From positions 69,470,186 through 69,534,185 of the forward strand of contig CM056743.1 in the NCBI GenBank assembly GCA_029851415.1: a stretch of DNA of 64,000 nucleotides. Direction: 5' to 3'. Below the pieces are notes generated by a model, which was not told the origin of the DNA, did no database searches, and saw nothing but the letters and a program-made list of their open reading frames with translations. Below, piece by piece: positions 11,281 through 23,440 of this stretch. A program made the position numbers and the translations under genes. Position 1 is the first letter of the stretch, and the number at the start of each line of letters is the position of its first letter. Origin of the DNA: Eretmocerus hayati. Taxonomy: Eukaryota; Arthropoda; Insecta; Hymenoptera; Aphelinidae.

Positions 11281-11660
11281 GGGATATCCGGTACGATATT
11301 ACATTACTCCAATTTCTGGGACTTGTTCTAATTTCCGGGATGTCCCAGAAGACTTCCTTGAATACTATCATTTTCTAGGACGTCCCAGTATTTGAAAATA
11401 TTCGCCATATTCTCAATTTCCGGGACGAAATAAATATATTCAAATATATACCTTAAGTGTATATATTTCGTCCCAGAATTTGGCAAGATATGTTTAAATA
11501 TAATATTCCGAGCGTCCTCGGCCTTTTTTATATATATTCTCTATTTTTGGGATTATATATTTCTCTCAAATATATATCCCAGAAAACAGAAATATCGGTC
11601 ATATATCATACATGAAGCGTTCCAGGACTCTTTTCAGATATATTCCTAATTTCTGGGACG
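11281..11660. repeat. Cluster of short hairpins built on a CTGGGAC motif
   Basis: The motif TTTCTGGGAC (or TTCCGGGAC) and its complement GTCCCAGAA recur about nine times in 380 bp, often as facing pairs. Examples are TTCCGGGATGTCCCAGAAG near 11332 and TTCTAGGACGTCCCAG near 11373. Longer hairpins have AT-rich loops (11416-11477 and 11540-11580). No coding frame fits. This looks like several nested or tandem small palindromic elements. Confidence 0.6.
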
Positions 11661-12200
11661 CTATATGTCTTTTCACTCATTCTCGAATATAGATCGTAGG
11701 TCAGCAATTTATGACTATGTGTCGAATTGAAGTAGAGAATTGATCTCGGAACATCAAAGATCCAATCAGAATAGCGTTCTCCATCTGGAATCGTTGTTAC
11801 TTCGTTTTCCCTCATTCTTGATCGAAAGCGATATCGCAGCGTACGCGTTGTTCCTAGCATCCATACATATGAGCGGATTTGTGATCACGTCATATTTTGC
11901 GACGCAGGAATCATAATTTCTGGCAATTGGCGACTTCGACTGGAAACTTCTGAGGTCTACATTCTGCCGTAAACCGGTGGCACAACATATATCAAGCGGG
12001 AAAACTTCATTTCTTGGTGTCGCTCGGATACAAGATATACGCTCGGATACAAGAGCAATCAGCCTCAAACCTACAAGCATTATAGCTTGTAGGTTCGAGG
12101 ACGATTGCTCAGCCATCATAAAAATTGGATGAGTGATGAGATATACAACCAAATATCGAAATCTGCTCTTCTGAAGACTTCTATTATCGGAATAATAGAC
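11661..12200. other. Unassigned region
   Basis: A minus-strand frame of 152 codons (11766-12224) crosses into the adjoining inverted-repeat element and has no recognisable motif. A short inverted repeat sits at about 12065-12105 (GCTTGTAGGTTYGAGG type). Nothing else can be supported. Confidence 0.3.
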
Positions 12201-12680
12201 ACGGTAGGGCTGAACCAACTCCAAATGCGACTAAAAGTAACTCCCGAGATTCCGATGGGATATTCAAATACATGTCAAAATACGTTAACAGAAAAATTTC
12301 TGTCGTAAGATATGAGACCGATTTCGCGGGAAACGACCATTGAGTCTCGAAAATCGTACGATGGGATTCTGTTTCAAAATTCTCAATCGTTCATTCCACC
12401 TTCAGAATAGTGATGGGAAAGGTGGTGATATCGAAGCACTACGATATGTTAAGACGATGGTCCGAATTGAGACGGATGTTCGAGGGGGGGAGTTTTTACA
12501 TTAATCCATGTGCATGTCACTCGTGTTCTTGACATCGCGCAGATATTCTCGGTAATTCTTGTGACAACGACTAAAAGATTCTTGATATTTCAAACAATCT
12601 GAATATGTATTAGTTTTCATGTGAGGATACACACGATGAATACAAGTCGGAGATGAGGGAAGTATAAAGAATACAAGGAC

Positions 12681-13400
12681 TCAAGTATCTCCATAGTTTC
12701 TACTCAACTTGAGTCACTTACCATCTCTACTGATTTTTGAATAATGCTGAATTGAATATTCTCGCTTCTATTTCCTTCTCATTGGTCTAAGTACATTACT
12801 TATTCCAATACATATTTGATAAATGGAATAGATGATGAGTGACTCAAGTTCAGTTGAAGTCACAGAGATACTCGAATCGCAATATAATGAATTGTTTTCA
12901 ATATGTTTGACACTCACATTCTGCGAATCAATGACTCGACATATTCTCCAATGATCTCATGATTCTCAATAGTTGAAATCAATATCTCTCAACCCTTGAC
13001 ATTCGTGTCACATTTAGAATTGGCTAAAAAATTACTTAACATGTTTCCCTTGATCTCATAATTACCGAGAAATGGAATTCATATTCTAATGCCAGATGAA
13101 GTTATAGGGAAGGAAATTGTGATACTCGCCAAGTTAGACTTTTGGACAAAGTGCAGGGAGAGTAGGGAAGATCTCAATTATGCCCAAATGCTACGTGGCC
13201 TTGCATCATGTTTTGATTTCTGCGAGGAAGTTGAGAAAGCTATTATATCGAGCAGACTGTCGAGTCTCTACATCATGACTTCGACTCAACAAATGCCAAG
13301 CACAGGATTCCAATGTCCCATCTTGGTTATGCATCGAAGTTATTGCTAGCTACTCAAGACTATAACGATGAGCATATTTAGAAATGCTGATGAACCATCT
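12681..13400. other. Loop region of foldback element 1
   Basis: About 720 bp of AT-rich DNA lie between the arms. There is a second small inverted repeat (about 12684-12735 against 12827-12878, sharing GTGACTCAAGTT). A plus-strand frame of 86 codons at 13089-13349 (CRESREDLNYAQMLRGLASC) has no recognisable relatives. Confidence 0.45.
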
Positions 13401-13619
13401 TCATAATTGTATTTCTTCCCTAATCTCCGACTTGTATAGTCTGTATCCTCACATGAAAACTGATACATACTTAGATTGTTTGAAATATTAAGAATCTTTT
13501 AGACGTTCTCACAAAAATTACCAAGAATATCTGCGCTATGTCAAAAAGACGAGTGACATGCACATGGAGTAGGAACTCCCCTGCTCGAACATCCGTCTCA
13601 ATTCGGACCATCGTCTCAA

Positions 13620-14169
13620 GGTAGTTGTCCACTAAAATTAAGAGATTACATAATGCTTTGTAACTTGATGAGAAATCAATTCAAGTATTCATGAATATGC
13701 GTGTAAGATCCCATGAAGGATGATCGTTTCGTTTCGGAGCCCTAGCCATTGAAAAACCGGGTGTTTTAGTCGAATTTAACTTTGCGCTTATGGGAGAGGG
13801 CAAATAAAATGGCACACTTTTGGCTTTCACAGCCGTTCGAGATTACAGAAAATGATGAAAAGGAGGAAAAAGTTCATACAGAGATGAATCTTTTGGCCAA
13901 ATCCGCTCAGAATTGATCGTCTAGTTTTTCCGTGGCAGTTATCGGAAAATTGAGATTGCGAAACGGCCACCGCGCAAGTACGGTTCATACGAGAATTATC
14001 AGCTGGTTTGGAAAGATTTCGATCAAGAAAGTAGATTAGCCCATTCTAGCTCACTTTTTGATGGTCAAAACAGACCAATACGCCAAAATTATTATTTCGT
14101 TCAAATCTAAGTTAGTGGAAAAGTGAGGTTAGGTAGCCATTGACTCACGTAGTTGGTGGACAACTACCC
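13620..14169. mobile_element. Small DNA transposon nested in the foldback arm
   Basis: The segment begins GGTAGTTGTCCAC and ends with its exact complement, GTGGACAACTACC. It interrupts the right arm of foldback element 1 precisely: the left arm has the joined sequence without it. The flanks (TCAA and CTAA) suggest a 2-3 bp A/T duplication. It is 550 bp long with no coding frame, so it is non-autonomous. Confidence 0.8.
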
Positions 14170-14460
14170 TAACATGTTATAGTGCATCGATATCACCACC
14201 TTTCCCATCACCATTCTGAGGTAAGGATAGATGATTGAGAATGTTCAAACAGAATCCCACCGTATGACCCAAAACCACACGAATCTATACGTTTCTTGAT
14301 AAAAACCGATTTTCGAGACTCAATGGTCGTTTTTCTCGAAATCAGCCTCATATCTTACGACAAAAATTTTTTTGTTAACGTATTTTGACATGTATTCGAA
14401 TATCCCGTTGAAATCTCCAGAGTTACTTTCAGTCGCATTTAAAGTTGGTTGAACCCTACC

Positions 14461-14488
14461 GTTTCGTTTGCTCTATTCGCTGTGTCCA
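14461..14488 (+). repeat. 28-bp repeat, copy 1
   Basis: GTTTCGTTTGCTCTATTCGC and the next 8 bases (TGTGTCCA) occur again, exactly, in inverted orientation at 20723-20750. The repeat could be the terminal repeat of a 6.3-kb element or two copies of a short motif. No transposase lies between them. Confidence 0.6.
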
Positions 14489-15058
14489 AGTTGCTTGCGA
14501 GTGCCGTCTAACGGCTCTGCCCTGCATTAGAGAACGGGGGCACAAGAACACGACCGAGATCTCTCTCACGCAAGTGTCGCGTCACCTTGTCGACCGATTG
14601 TCGACGACTTCACATGCTTTTCTTTTCTGCAGCCCTCAATTTTCCACAAAATCAGGGTAATGTAAACCCGTTGAAGACTCTGCATTTAGTTTGTAAGCTC
14701 CTAGTCAAGCTCACATATGGGTAATTCCACCAACTTGAGATTTAGAGGGGAAGAAATTTTTTTCGAGGCACATCACCCAGCGATAATTTTTCTTGTTTCA
14801 TGTGCCAAAACAAGTAATAAAACCCCTGAGTGCACGGTTTTTATGATAGGGTCTTTTGGAAAATCCACATCTCGTCAATCGAACAATGCTAGAGAAAATA
14901 TTCCCTCTACTCTCCTCCTACCTCATTTCTCAGCATGAAACCATGATTTGAAAGATATTTAACTGAATAGAATCGATGTAAAACTGGCTGAACTTTCAGG
15001 ATATGTGATTGAAAATGCCGTGGAATGAGATCCTGACGATGTCTGAGCTACTTCCTAG
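14489..15058. other. No recognisable content
   Basis: Short chance frames only (71 and 73 codons on the plus strand). I see no repeats, RNA genes or motifs. Confidence 0.4.
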
Positions 15059-15070
15059 CAAAATAATCAA

Positions 15071-15430
15071 TAATGAAAATTATACCCTCGCTATGTTTTA
15101 ATATATGATGGGAGGAACGGACGAATTGCGAGGCATTCCTTATCGAAGCTAGATTTCTTGACAGAGCTTCCGTTACTCTGATTGTCTGGGGAACATACAT
15201 CCCCTATAGAGCCACAGAGCCATTGGGAAGATATCAAGATCCCAACTTCAATATCATTATAAGTCTCAAATGTAGAGCTGATGATAGTTTCCATTCTTGT
15301 CTCTACACCGTACTGAATTATTTAAACTGTGGAAAAGATGTGTGATATTATGTGTGTGTTTCGCCCTGGTCTCTCTTTTGGGCACGTCAGTGAGACGAAG
15401 TAAAACATAGCGAGGGTATAATTTTCATTA
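15071..15430. mobile_element. 360-bp MITE with 30-bp terminal inverted repeats
   Basis: The termini are exact 30-bp inverted repeats: TAATGAAAATTATACCCTCG plus 10 more bases at 15071-15100, and the complement at 15401-15430. The terminal TA at each end could be a Tc1/mariner-type duplication. The interior has no transposase. A frame of 67 codons on the minus strand is repeated in the inverted copy to the right and is not evidence of a gene. Confidence 0.85.
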
Positions 15431-15616
15431 CTCCACCAAACGACATGAGGCCGTATAGAGTCGTTTACCACACGAAGCTCAACATCTGCTTCGTATCTTT
15501 ATCACTAGATGGCAACCTTTTTTCATGGTTGTTTTACAAAAATTTTAATGTTAACCCTTCTTTAACCTGATGTCAATCCACCCAGTTTACAATAGTGTCT
15601 GAGACAGGTCTCTCTT

Positions 15617-15914
15617 TGTCTCACTGACGTGCCCAAAAGAGAGACCAGGGCGAAACACACACATAATATCACACATCTTTTCCACAGTTTAAATAATTCA
15701 GTACGGTGTAGAGACGAGAATGGAAACTACATTTGAGCTCTACATTTGAGACTTATAATGATATTGAAGTTGGGATCTTGATATCTTCCCAATGGCTCTG
15801 TGGCTCTATAGGGGATGTATGTTCCCCAGACAATCAGAGTGACGGAAGCTCTGTCAAGAAATCTAGCTTCGATAAGGAATGCCTCGCAATTTGGCCGTTC
15901 CTCCCATCATATAT
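15617..15914. repeat. Inverted copy of the MITE interior
   Basis: This stretch is the reverse complement of the interior of the MITE at 15071-15430 (about 15101-15400) without its terminal repeats. Together they form an 850-bp palindrome with a spacer at 15431-15616. A 13-bp direct repeat, CAAAATAATCAAT, lies at 15059-15071 and 15915-15927, just outside the whole structure. Confidence 0.8.
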
Positions 15915-15927
15915 CAAAATAATCAAT

Positions 15928-16300
15928 GTCAACACGAGTAATAGGTTCTCAACATCTCACATTGCAATGAAAATAGCCGATGGCTGTTTCAGAATCTCGA
16001 AAGATCTCATCCATGAACTCTAAGCTTCAAGAACCCTACCGTTGTTGTATCGAAATTGATTTCAACAGACCTAAAAACAACTCCAAAGGCAAGAAGTGTC
16101 TGCGATAACAAATGAGCCAGACTATGAGTTGTTCAATTAATCTCATTCAAATATCACAACCAGGTCCAGTCATTGCACTCTACAGAATCATTTATTATTC
16201 GAAAATAAACCGCTCCCTGATGGACATGAACTCTCATAACAATTAACATTAATAAACAGTAATGGCCAGAAGATGCATTATATAATAATCAGGAATACTC
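15928..16300. other. No recognisable content
   Basis: AT-rich unique-looking DNA with no coding frame of note. Confidence 0.4.
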
Positions 16301-16303
16301 TTA

Positions 16304-18096
16304 CAAGGAGGGTGCCAGACCTTCGGATCACCAATCCTCCTGGAACTCTAGGATATGTTTTGTTATACCAAAACATGTTACAAACCACTCTTATAACTTG
16401 CCAACGCTCCCTAGAACCATCCTGAGTACCAGGGTCAATATCCCAGCAAATAGGCCTTTTCCAGGTGGATTGATGCATCCATAGCTCTCCATGAGCTGGC
16501 TATTCTATGCCGTGGGACTTTCCTTTGGACTAATAAGGATAGTTACATGAAATAGAGACTGAGAAATGCTACATAAGACTGGTATAGCTCATCTTAACCA
16601 TGGATGAGGGAAGTTAAGGATCAAAAAACTGGCAAAATTGAGTTTTTCATCGACGGAATGATGAGTCTGGGAGAATACAAGACTTTTCAATAAACATACA
16701 TTAATGAATATGATTTACTCACATCCAGAGACCATTACTTTCCCAATTAATGTTGTCACATTGCACCTGCACTGTGTAAACTGCCAAGGCCAGCCAAGGA
16801 GAGTCACAACCAATAGCAGATCCTGCGACTGACCTGTAAACATTTGACAACAAAGTCTCGTGCTCAACTCACACTCTGACTCTGCATATTCTACACTGAT
16901 TTTACATGTTTCTATCCACAAGTTGATTGAAAAAATTCAATCTGAACTAATCTGAAATAGCTCTGTTGACACAAAGTTAACCTGATTTTGACCACGTTCA
17001 GAACAATGTCACAAGGAAAGTCTTATTAAGCACCTCAAAATGAATACTTATCTGATAACTCCAAACCGCAGGCTGTCTGCCACGGACTGTCAGGATGGTT
17101 GTCGACGATTTTAGCGATGGAAAAGTGATCAAGTGCGAGTTTCTCTAAAGCTAAACAAGGAGTGAAAAATACGACACTTGTATGACTTCTGTCGTCTGCT
17201 CCTTTATAGCATGGCAAACTCTGCCGGTGCATCTGGCCTGATATTCATTAGTCTGCTTGAATAAAATTCACAATTTACCATTCATCGTCGACAATTAAGC
17301 ATCTTGAAAATCCGTGGCTGATTGCAGTTTGGGGTTTTCAGATGAGTACTTACTTTTAGGTGCTGTAGAATTTGCTTGTTATGTTGTTCTAAACGTGGTC
17401 AAAATCAGGTTAACTTTGTGCCAACAGAGCTATTTCAGATCAGTTCAGATTGAATTTTTTCGATCAACTTGTGGATAAAAACATGTAAAATCAGTGTAGA
17501 ATATGCAGAGTCAGAGTGTGAGTTGAGCACGAGACTTTGTTGTCAAATGTTTACAGGTCAGTCGCAGGATCTGCTATTGGTTGTGACTCTCCTTGGCTGG
17601 CCTTGGCAGTTTACACAGTGCAGGTGCAATGTGACAACATTAATTGGGAAAGTGATGGTCTCAGGATGTGAGTAAATCAAATTCATTAATGTATGTTTAT
17701 TGAAAAAGTCTTATATTCTCTCAGACTCATCATTCCGTCGATGAAAAACTCAATTTGCCAGTTTTTTCATCCTCAACTTCCCTCATCCATGGTTCAGATG
17801 AACTATATCAGTCTTATATAGCTGGAATTTGTTCTTTTCAGTCTCTATTCCATGTAGCTATTCTTATTAGTCTAAAGGAAAGTCCCACGGCATACAATAG
17901 CCAGCTCATGGAGAGCTATGGATGCATCAATCCACCTGAAAAAGGCCTATTTGCTGGGATATTGACCCTGGTACTCAGGGTGATTCTAGGGAGCGTTGGC
18001 AAGTCATAAGAGTGATTTGTTACATGTTTTGGTATAACAAAATATATCCTAGAGTTCCAGGAGGATTGGTGATCCGAAGGCCTGGCACCCTCCTTG
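16304..18096. mobile_element. Foldback element 2 (1.8-kb inverted repeat, TTA duplication)
   Basis: The arms at about 16304-17025 and 17370-18096 are reverse complements at high identity. The ends read CAAGGAGGGTGCCAG and its complement. TTA flanks both ends (16301-16303 and 18097-18099), a 3-bp duplication. The end block, with TTCGGATCACCAATC about 20 bp in, is shared with the 329-bp MITE at 42885-43213, so they are relatives. The duplication and end type are compatible with PIF/Harbinger-like elements, but no transposase is present. A 68-codon frame appears in both arms on opposite strands and is a mirror image, not two genes. Confidence 0.85.
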
Positions 18097-18099
18097 TTA

Positions 18100-19180
18100 G
18101 TAACATGGGTATGTCGTAATAATTAGAGAATCAATCTTACAATTCCATCAACTATCTCCCAATAATGCATTGAGTCTCGAGAACTTCCTACAAACTCCAC
18201 TCCTCAGACTCTATATGACTTGGAGTGCGCTTCCACACTCAGCTTTCTTCAATTCGATTCATGCCATACGCTGGGTTCCTTCTTCCTATCGACAATTGTC
18301 CAAAGAATGATGGGTTTACAAGAAAATGTCTGGAATACTCTTTTATTTCAAATAAGATAATGACCCGAGTTGCATATTTATTTTTTAATAATTCGATCCC
18401 TAGTCCAAACTTATGCTGGACTGGTATAAACGAACTCGCTTTTTGCAACGGAATATGTAAAATTCAACATTCTATCGCATGAATCATATAGTAAATGTCA
18501 AATGCAACATTTTTTGTTTGAGAATCCTTCCGCTCCGAACAAATCTCCTCTACTTGTGCGCAAAATCCACAAATTTTGCAGTATTTTGTTGATAGGAAAA
18601 ATTCACCAGGATTTTTAGACCGGAATTGAGGTATTTGTAATCAGTGAGTCGAGACTAATCGATTACAAGAAAAACTGCGTGCCAACCTCGTTTTGGTACA
18701 GAACCCATGGCTGGCTGATAGATTAGAGGGGATAGTTTTTACTCGAATTTCACGAGAGGGAATAATCGTACTTCACAACAGCGTGCCGTGCGAAGGACGT
18801 ATGCTATTTTCCATGATTAAAGCGAATCACGCTAACTTTTTGTTTGCAGCCGGGACTGGAAAGGGCGCCTTAGTCGCCCTATACTAGGAAATTCTATTCA
18901 ACAGATTCTTAAAAGGGGTCTGCATACATCTGTCTACATAAAACTTTCGTGTATACAGTAACCCATATTCCTTTCGTCACTTCTTTCATATTCAACACTA
19001 CGGTAATCCTGGAGAAAGATACTTCAGTAACGTTGACATGATACTTCCTATTGAAGAGTGTATGTCGAACAAAAAGTGTATTTCTTCAAGACCTTTGAGA
19101 AGTTAATCTACACATTTTTCTATCAAATGCGTTCCCATCGTGATAGGGCCAAAACCGTAAAAAATCACGTGAAAGTACGA
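18100..19180. other. No recognisable content
   Basis: Several short frames (60-85 codons) with no motif. One at 18693-18887 is the most protein-like but matches nothing I know. Confidence 0.35.
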
Positions 19181-19189
19181 ATATACTCT

Positions 19190-19490
19190 TACTACACAAG
19201 TGGAACTTCTTATACGGGAAAATGTGCAGATACCTTCTTTTTTGGTATTCCCGAGATCTACAAAAAATACCCAGACATTTTTTGCAGTAAAGTGCAATCC
19301 CTTGGAGTTATGGAACCGGAACCGAGAATAATAACAAAGAAAATATAAAAATACTCTCGTTACGGGAATGGAACGTCTTGAATAGGAAAATTTGTGGATA
19401 TCTTTCTTGATCATCTTTCAAAGATCTGCAAGAAGTTGCTTTACACTTTTTGCGATAAAATGCACTCTTTTTGAGTTATCGAGGATGGAA
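19190..19490 (+). repeat. Diverged tandem duplication, about 150 bp unit
   Basis: The block at about 19190-19320 and the block at about 19345-19490 align in order through GGAAAATKTG, GATAYCTT, AGATCTRCAA, TTTTTGC, TAAARTGCA and GAGTTAT. The two copies are well diverged. The function is unknown. Confidence 0.55.
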
Positions 19491-19499
19491 GACTAGAAA

Positions 19500-20722
19500 A
19501 TTTCGAAAAGGAGCACTTTTTTGGATAAAATTGGAAAGTTTCAGAGGTTACAATCATAATCATTGTCAGATTTTGTCAGTACAGATGCTTAGGACCATAT
19601 CCAACCCAAATCCCCTCCTCGGGTGACAAGAGTATGTTCGCGTACTTCCAAAACGTACGTGATCGTATGAAATCTCCCCATATAAGTGGGTTTCCAGGAT
19701 CCCTAGGGTCGAAATTCGAAAGACACATTCATCTATATCATCCATCGCCATGAAAGCCAACTTTCAGAAGATAAATGAAAGAGCCATCTGTCCATCTTGC
19801 ATTGTGCCATCAATTCCATTGTGTTTTCCAACTGATTCACGCAACACTTTTCTCGCGTCAGAGTTGCGATTAGTTTCCTTCTACAATAGGCACACCCGTT
19901 CGGCTCATGGCATTTTGTTTGTGACCCTCAGACGATGGATTTTCCGTGGTTCCGATGGGGAAAAGAGAATAGGTCTTTTGGGTAATGCTGTGTGAATGCG
20001 AAAACTAAAAAAAGATCGAATCACGGGTTCCCATTAGAAACACCTCGTTGAAACTTCTTTATCGATAGGCACACCTATCTGCGTCTGGTTTTGTGATAGT
20101 GTGGTATAATGGGATGGTGTTCGATGATTCATAAAAATTTTTCATGATAGGGTCTTTTGAGTTACACGCTGAAGAATGCTGCCGATGGTAGTGAATACCT
20201 CGCACTTATTCTCACGAAAAGCCTATCATTCCATGATTCTGAAACCTTTAGTGAATAGGTAGGCGCTGAGTAATATTTGAGACTGAATCTTGGCACTATT
20301 TGGACCATGTTTGAGCATTGAGGACAAGCATTCTGGTACAGAAGGAGCGAATAGCCTTGCATACCACGCCATTTTTCAGTTGGCGGCATTACCCATATAA
20401 CAGAAGTCGTAAGAATCATTGAATGCCCATAGGTTATGAATCTCTGCTTCTCAAGCAGAAGTTTGAATCTAACTAAGGAAACTACGCCCACGTTGCTTCA
20501 GAACACAAGTTGCTCATGTGACTGGATGAAAAGTGGCGTGAAATATATAGATTCAAACAAACAGCCATCGACAGGCAAGAACACATCAGCTGTTGTCAGA
20601 TGTCGTGGCTCGACGGCTCGCGATCCTGCGCGATCCCTTCCGCCCGTCACTGGCCCCCGTTTTTTCGTGTCATATTTGGCCACCGCGAGCGCTACAGTCA
20701 GAATTTTCCCCGCTAAATATAG
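19500..20722. other. No recognisable content
   Basis: Mixed unique DNA with short frames only. The portion around 20590-20700 is notably GC-richer than its surroundings. No gene can be supported. Confidence 0.35.
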
Positions 20723-20750
20723 GTGGACACAGCGAATAGAGCAAACGAAA
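20723..20750 (-). repeat. 28-bp repeat, copy 2 (inverted)
   Basis: This is the exact reverse complement of 14461-14488, beginning TGGACACAGCGAATAGAGCA. The two copies face each other over 6.3 kb. The sequence next to them is not shared beyond the 28 bp. Confidence 0.6.
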
Positions 20751-21600
20751 CTTCTTAGCAGTAAAAAACATTTCCGACATTCTCTCTAACCAACCTCATT
20801 AATAATCCTGTGATCGGGGTGAAGAGAAAAGATGAAACTCTGGAGATGGCATCTGATGTAGGGAAGGGATACTTGATTAACATTTAATCTATCCAAGTCT
20901 AATCGATGATGTCGATTCGTGATGGCTCCAGACTCGATGAAAGTTCAAGACTCAATCCAGATAAGACCGCCCAGTCAAATATGGAAGAAAAATGGATCCG
21001 CTCGGCTCCGAAGTATATAGTTCTAGGAGTAAAATGAAGAGACACGTATTTTCCGGTTCGGCCTGAAACCGTTCTTCTTCAGAAATACGCGATTTTTCAG
21101 TTTGAAGCCCAAAAATGGTTACGACCTCGGAAGGTCGATCAAACTTGAATAACTCTGAAGCACCTTCAACTTCTTGATGAATCTTGATGTATTTGATGGA
21201 GTATGAGATAATGTATGGAAAAAACTAGAATTGGTCAAAATTATCACATATATTGTTCAAAAATTGATATTCAATAGAAAATACGAAGAATTCGTTTTCT
21301 CAAAAATATCATCGTTTGAGTGGCTGCAACTTTTTTCGAAGGTACTTTATTACACGACGAATGAAATCTAACTAGTCCGGTAGGCGCGAGATTATCGAGA
21401 GCAGAGCTGATCAATTCTATTCGCGAAAATGAACCAGGATTCGCATTCCTTCGTCAAGTTTAGCCATAATGCATACAACACCCTCTTGAGAAAACGAAAA
21501 AATTGTTTTCAAGACGAAAATATGTGAAATATATCAATAGAAAGTCTTTTCAGATACTTCTATCTTGCACCACCAGTTAGCAGCAACTATACACTCTCTA
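20751..21600. other. No recognisable content
   Basis: No coding frame above 60 codons and no clear repeat was seen. Confidence 0.35.
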
Positions 21601-21610
21601 GGCAGAAAAC

Positions 21611-22155
21611 TTGATGCTAATAGAGATTCCGATTGAACAGCCACTTAAAGCACGTTATGTCAGCTTGAACTGCAATGCACATGATCAGAAAATGTTCAAT
21701 CCCTCTTTTTTCAGTAGAGTATGTTACATGTATGTGACTCGCATCTCAGACTGGATTTTCAATCAAATGAACGACACCCGATTGATAGTGAAGCATTATC
21801 AATCAATTCCCGGGATGTACCATTGGAGAATGAATTGATAAGTATGTAGAACATGTACTGTAAGGAAAAATACAAATGAATGTATATATATATAGAGTGC
21901 ATTTTTGAACTCGCAGAATTGGTTGGTTATCTGGAAGATGATATTGTGGAGAGGAACGAGGAGAGCGGAAATGAATGGATGGGGATCATCACTGATGATA
22001 GGTATAAACTGGATTTTGTTTCGATAACATGGGAGGATGAGATTTGTCCAGTTATAGAACGTGGGAACAAGATAGAACTTATAGGGGATCTGCAGGAGAA
22101 CGGTAAATTTCAAGGATCTATTGACTTGAATTGCGGTGAATTTTGTTCATTATGA
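21611..22155 (+). other. Two short unassigned frames
   Basis: Frames at 21611-21838 (75 codons) and 21880-22155 (91 codons) follow each other on the plus strand in different phases. The second is acidic and hydrophilic, with ELVGYLEDDIVERNEE. It has the look of coding sequence, perhaps an exon or a decayed element, but I recognise no family. No splice signals joining the two are obvious. Confidence 0.25.
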
Positions 22156-22189
22156 TTCCATTCTTGATATTTGAAGGCGTAACATCCTT

Positions 22190-22360
22190 AGTAAGTAGTA
22201 GAGTAGTTAGGGTAAGAGTTTCTGGCTGCAGCTCAGAAGAGAAGGCCCATTTGACAGAGTTGCTTTAGATTCTTCATATTCTAGGTGGTACGAAACTGTG
22301 AACGAATTTTGGTGAGATTTCAGGACCTGGAGACTCCGGACTCCCCTCATTAGTATACAT
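22190..22360. mobile_element. Degraded relative of the 329-bp MITE
   Basis: The order of blocks GCCCATTTGACAGAGTTG, GATTCTTCATATTCTAGGTG, then ACTCCCCTCAT matches the right half of the element at 42885-43213 (CTCATTTGACGGAGTTAC, GATTCTCCATATTCTAGGTG, GTGCTCCCCTTG). Ends and duplication are not recoverable. Confidence 0.55.
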
Positions 22361-22369
22361 CGTCAAAAT

Positions 22370-23440
22370 TTGAAAATCATGGCCTTTCCGATTCTCAATA
22401 TGAACGGTCACTCATCGTTGTCCAAGTATTCCTTGATCGTTCTAAAGAGATTGGTTGATACGAAATTTTGATGAAAATGTTCATTTTTCCTGATTGAACA
22501 TTTTTATTCCACGTTCTATGTCACTCGAAATTTGGCCAACGCCTGTATGGATCTGTCTGAAAATTTAACACATCATTCAGCTTCCTTGGGCGGTGGGCCC
22601 TGTCTTTTTGACGATTATCTGCCGATCCATATTGATACAAATAGTCGTTTTTATATGAATTTCACTTTTCGTCTTCAAATTTTCCCATGAAAAATGTTTT
22701 AACTTCCCTCTTTTTGACCCCCCAGCTCAATCTCTACCTAAACGAACATTGATTAACTTTGTTCTACTTGCCGAGATCTATCAAATGGTACCCCTATACA
22801 TCCATTTCCGATTACATAGCACAGTCAGTGAATTATTTCAAACTAAATCTTGTGTGTGTCCATATGTATGTGTGTATGCATGTTGTTTTCTCATTGTCAT
22901 CGTATCTCTCCTAAGCCCTTCTACCAATGTCCATAGAAATCCCAGGATTTGTTCTCAATGTATCAGTAATGTCCCCATTTCAATGTCAGCTCCTTACTCC
23001 TTATAATCCGTATATCAAGAAAAATTGATTAGAATAGATTAAGAATCATTATTGGAACATACTTGTCCAAACGCTCCAGCATCCAATTATGAACATATAA
23101 ACCTTCCTGTGATCGACTTAAAATATCTCTTTCCATTCCAAATAGATTAGTTAATACGAAATTTCGATCATAGTTTCCTTTTTCGGGAAAGTAATTTTTT
23201 GATTCATAGTTTCGTGATACTTGTAATCTTACAAAGGCCATTCGTGGATTTTTTGGGAATTCTGAGTCGTGATTCAACTTTCTCGTTTCATGGGCCCTGT
23301 TGCTTCCAAGAATTAGTTTTAGATCCAAATTTACCCCAGAGATATTTCTCACTTCAATTCGGAATTTTCTCTCACTACAAAATTAATGCGTAGTCATTTT
23401 TCGGAAATAATGGAATCTGGAGTGATGAGAGAATTCCCAT
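22370..23440. other. No recognisable content
   Basis: A minus-strand frame of 107 codons at 23029-23352 is the longest, but it has no known motif. I can support no repeat structure. Confidence 0.3.

Larger units (their letters stand above)
12201..14462. mobile_element. Foldback element 1 (2.3-kb inverted repeat)
   Basis: The left arm, about 12201-12680, is complementary to 13400-13618 plus 14170-14462. Examples are ACGGTAGGGCTGAACCAACT at the left end against its near-complement at the right end, and the block around CGAAAATCG with GACTCAATGGTCG in both arms. The ends resemble those of the foldback element at 34533-36042 (both have CACGGT, then GAACCAACT), so they are one family. The right arm is split by a smaller transposon. 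No transposase frame is visible. I could not find a target duplication. Confidence 0.75.

Noticed and set aside
11766..12224. 152-codon minus-strand frame as a gene
   Set aside because: It crosses the end of foldback element 1 and has no motif or coding-like composition I can defend.
16715..17675. Two copies of a 68-codon frame on opposite strands
   Set aside because: They are mirror images in the two arms of foldback element 2, so duplication does not show coding constraint.
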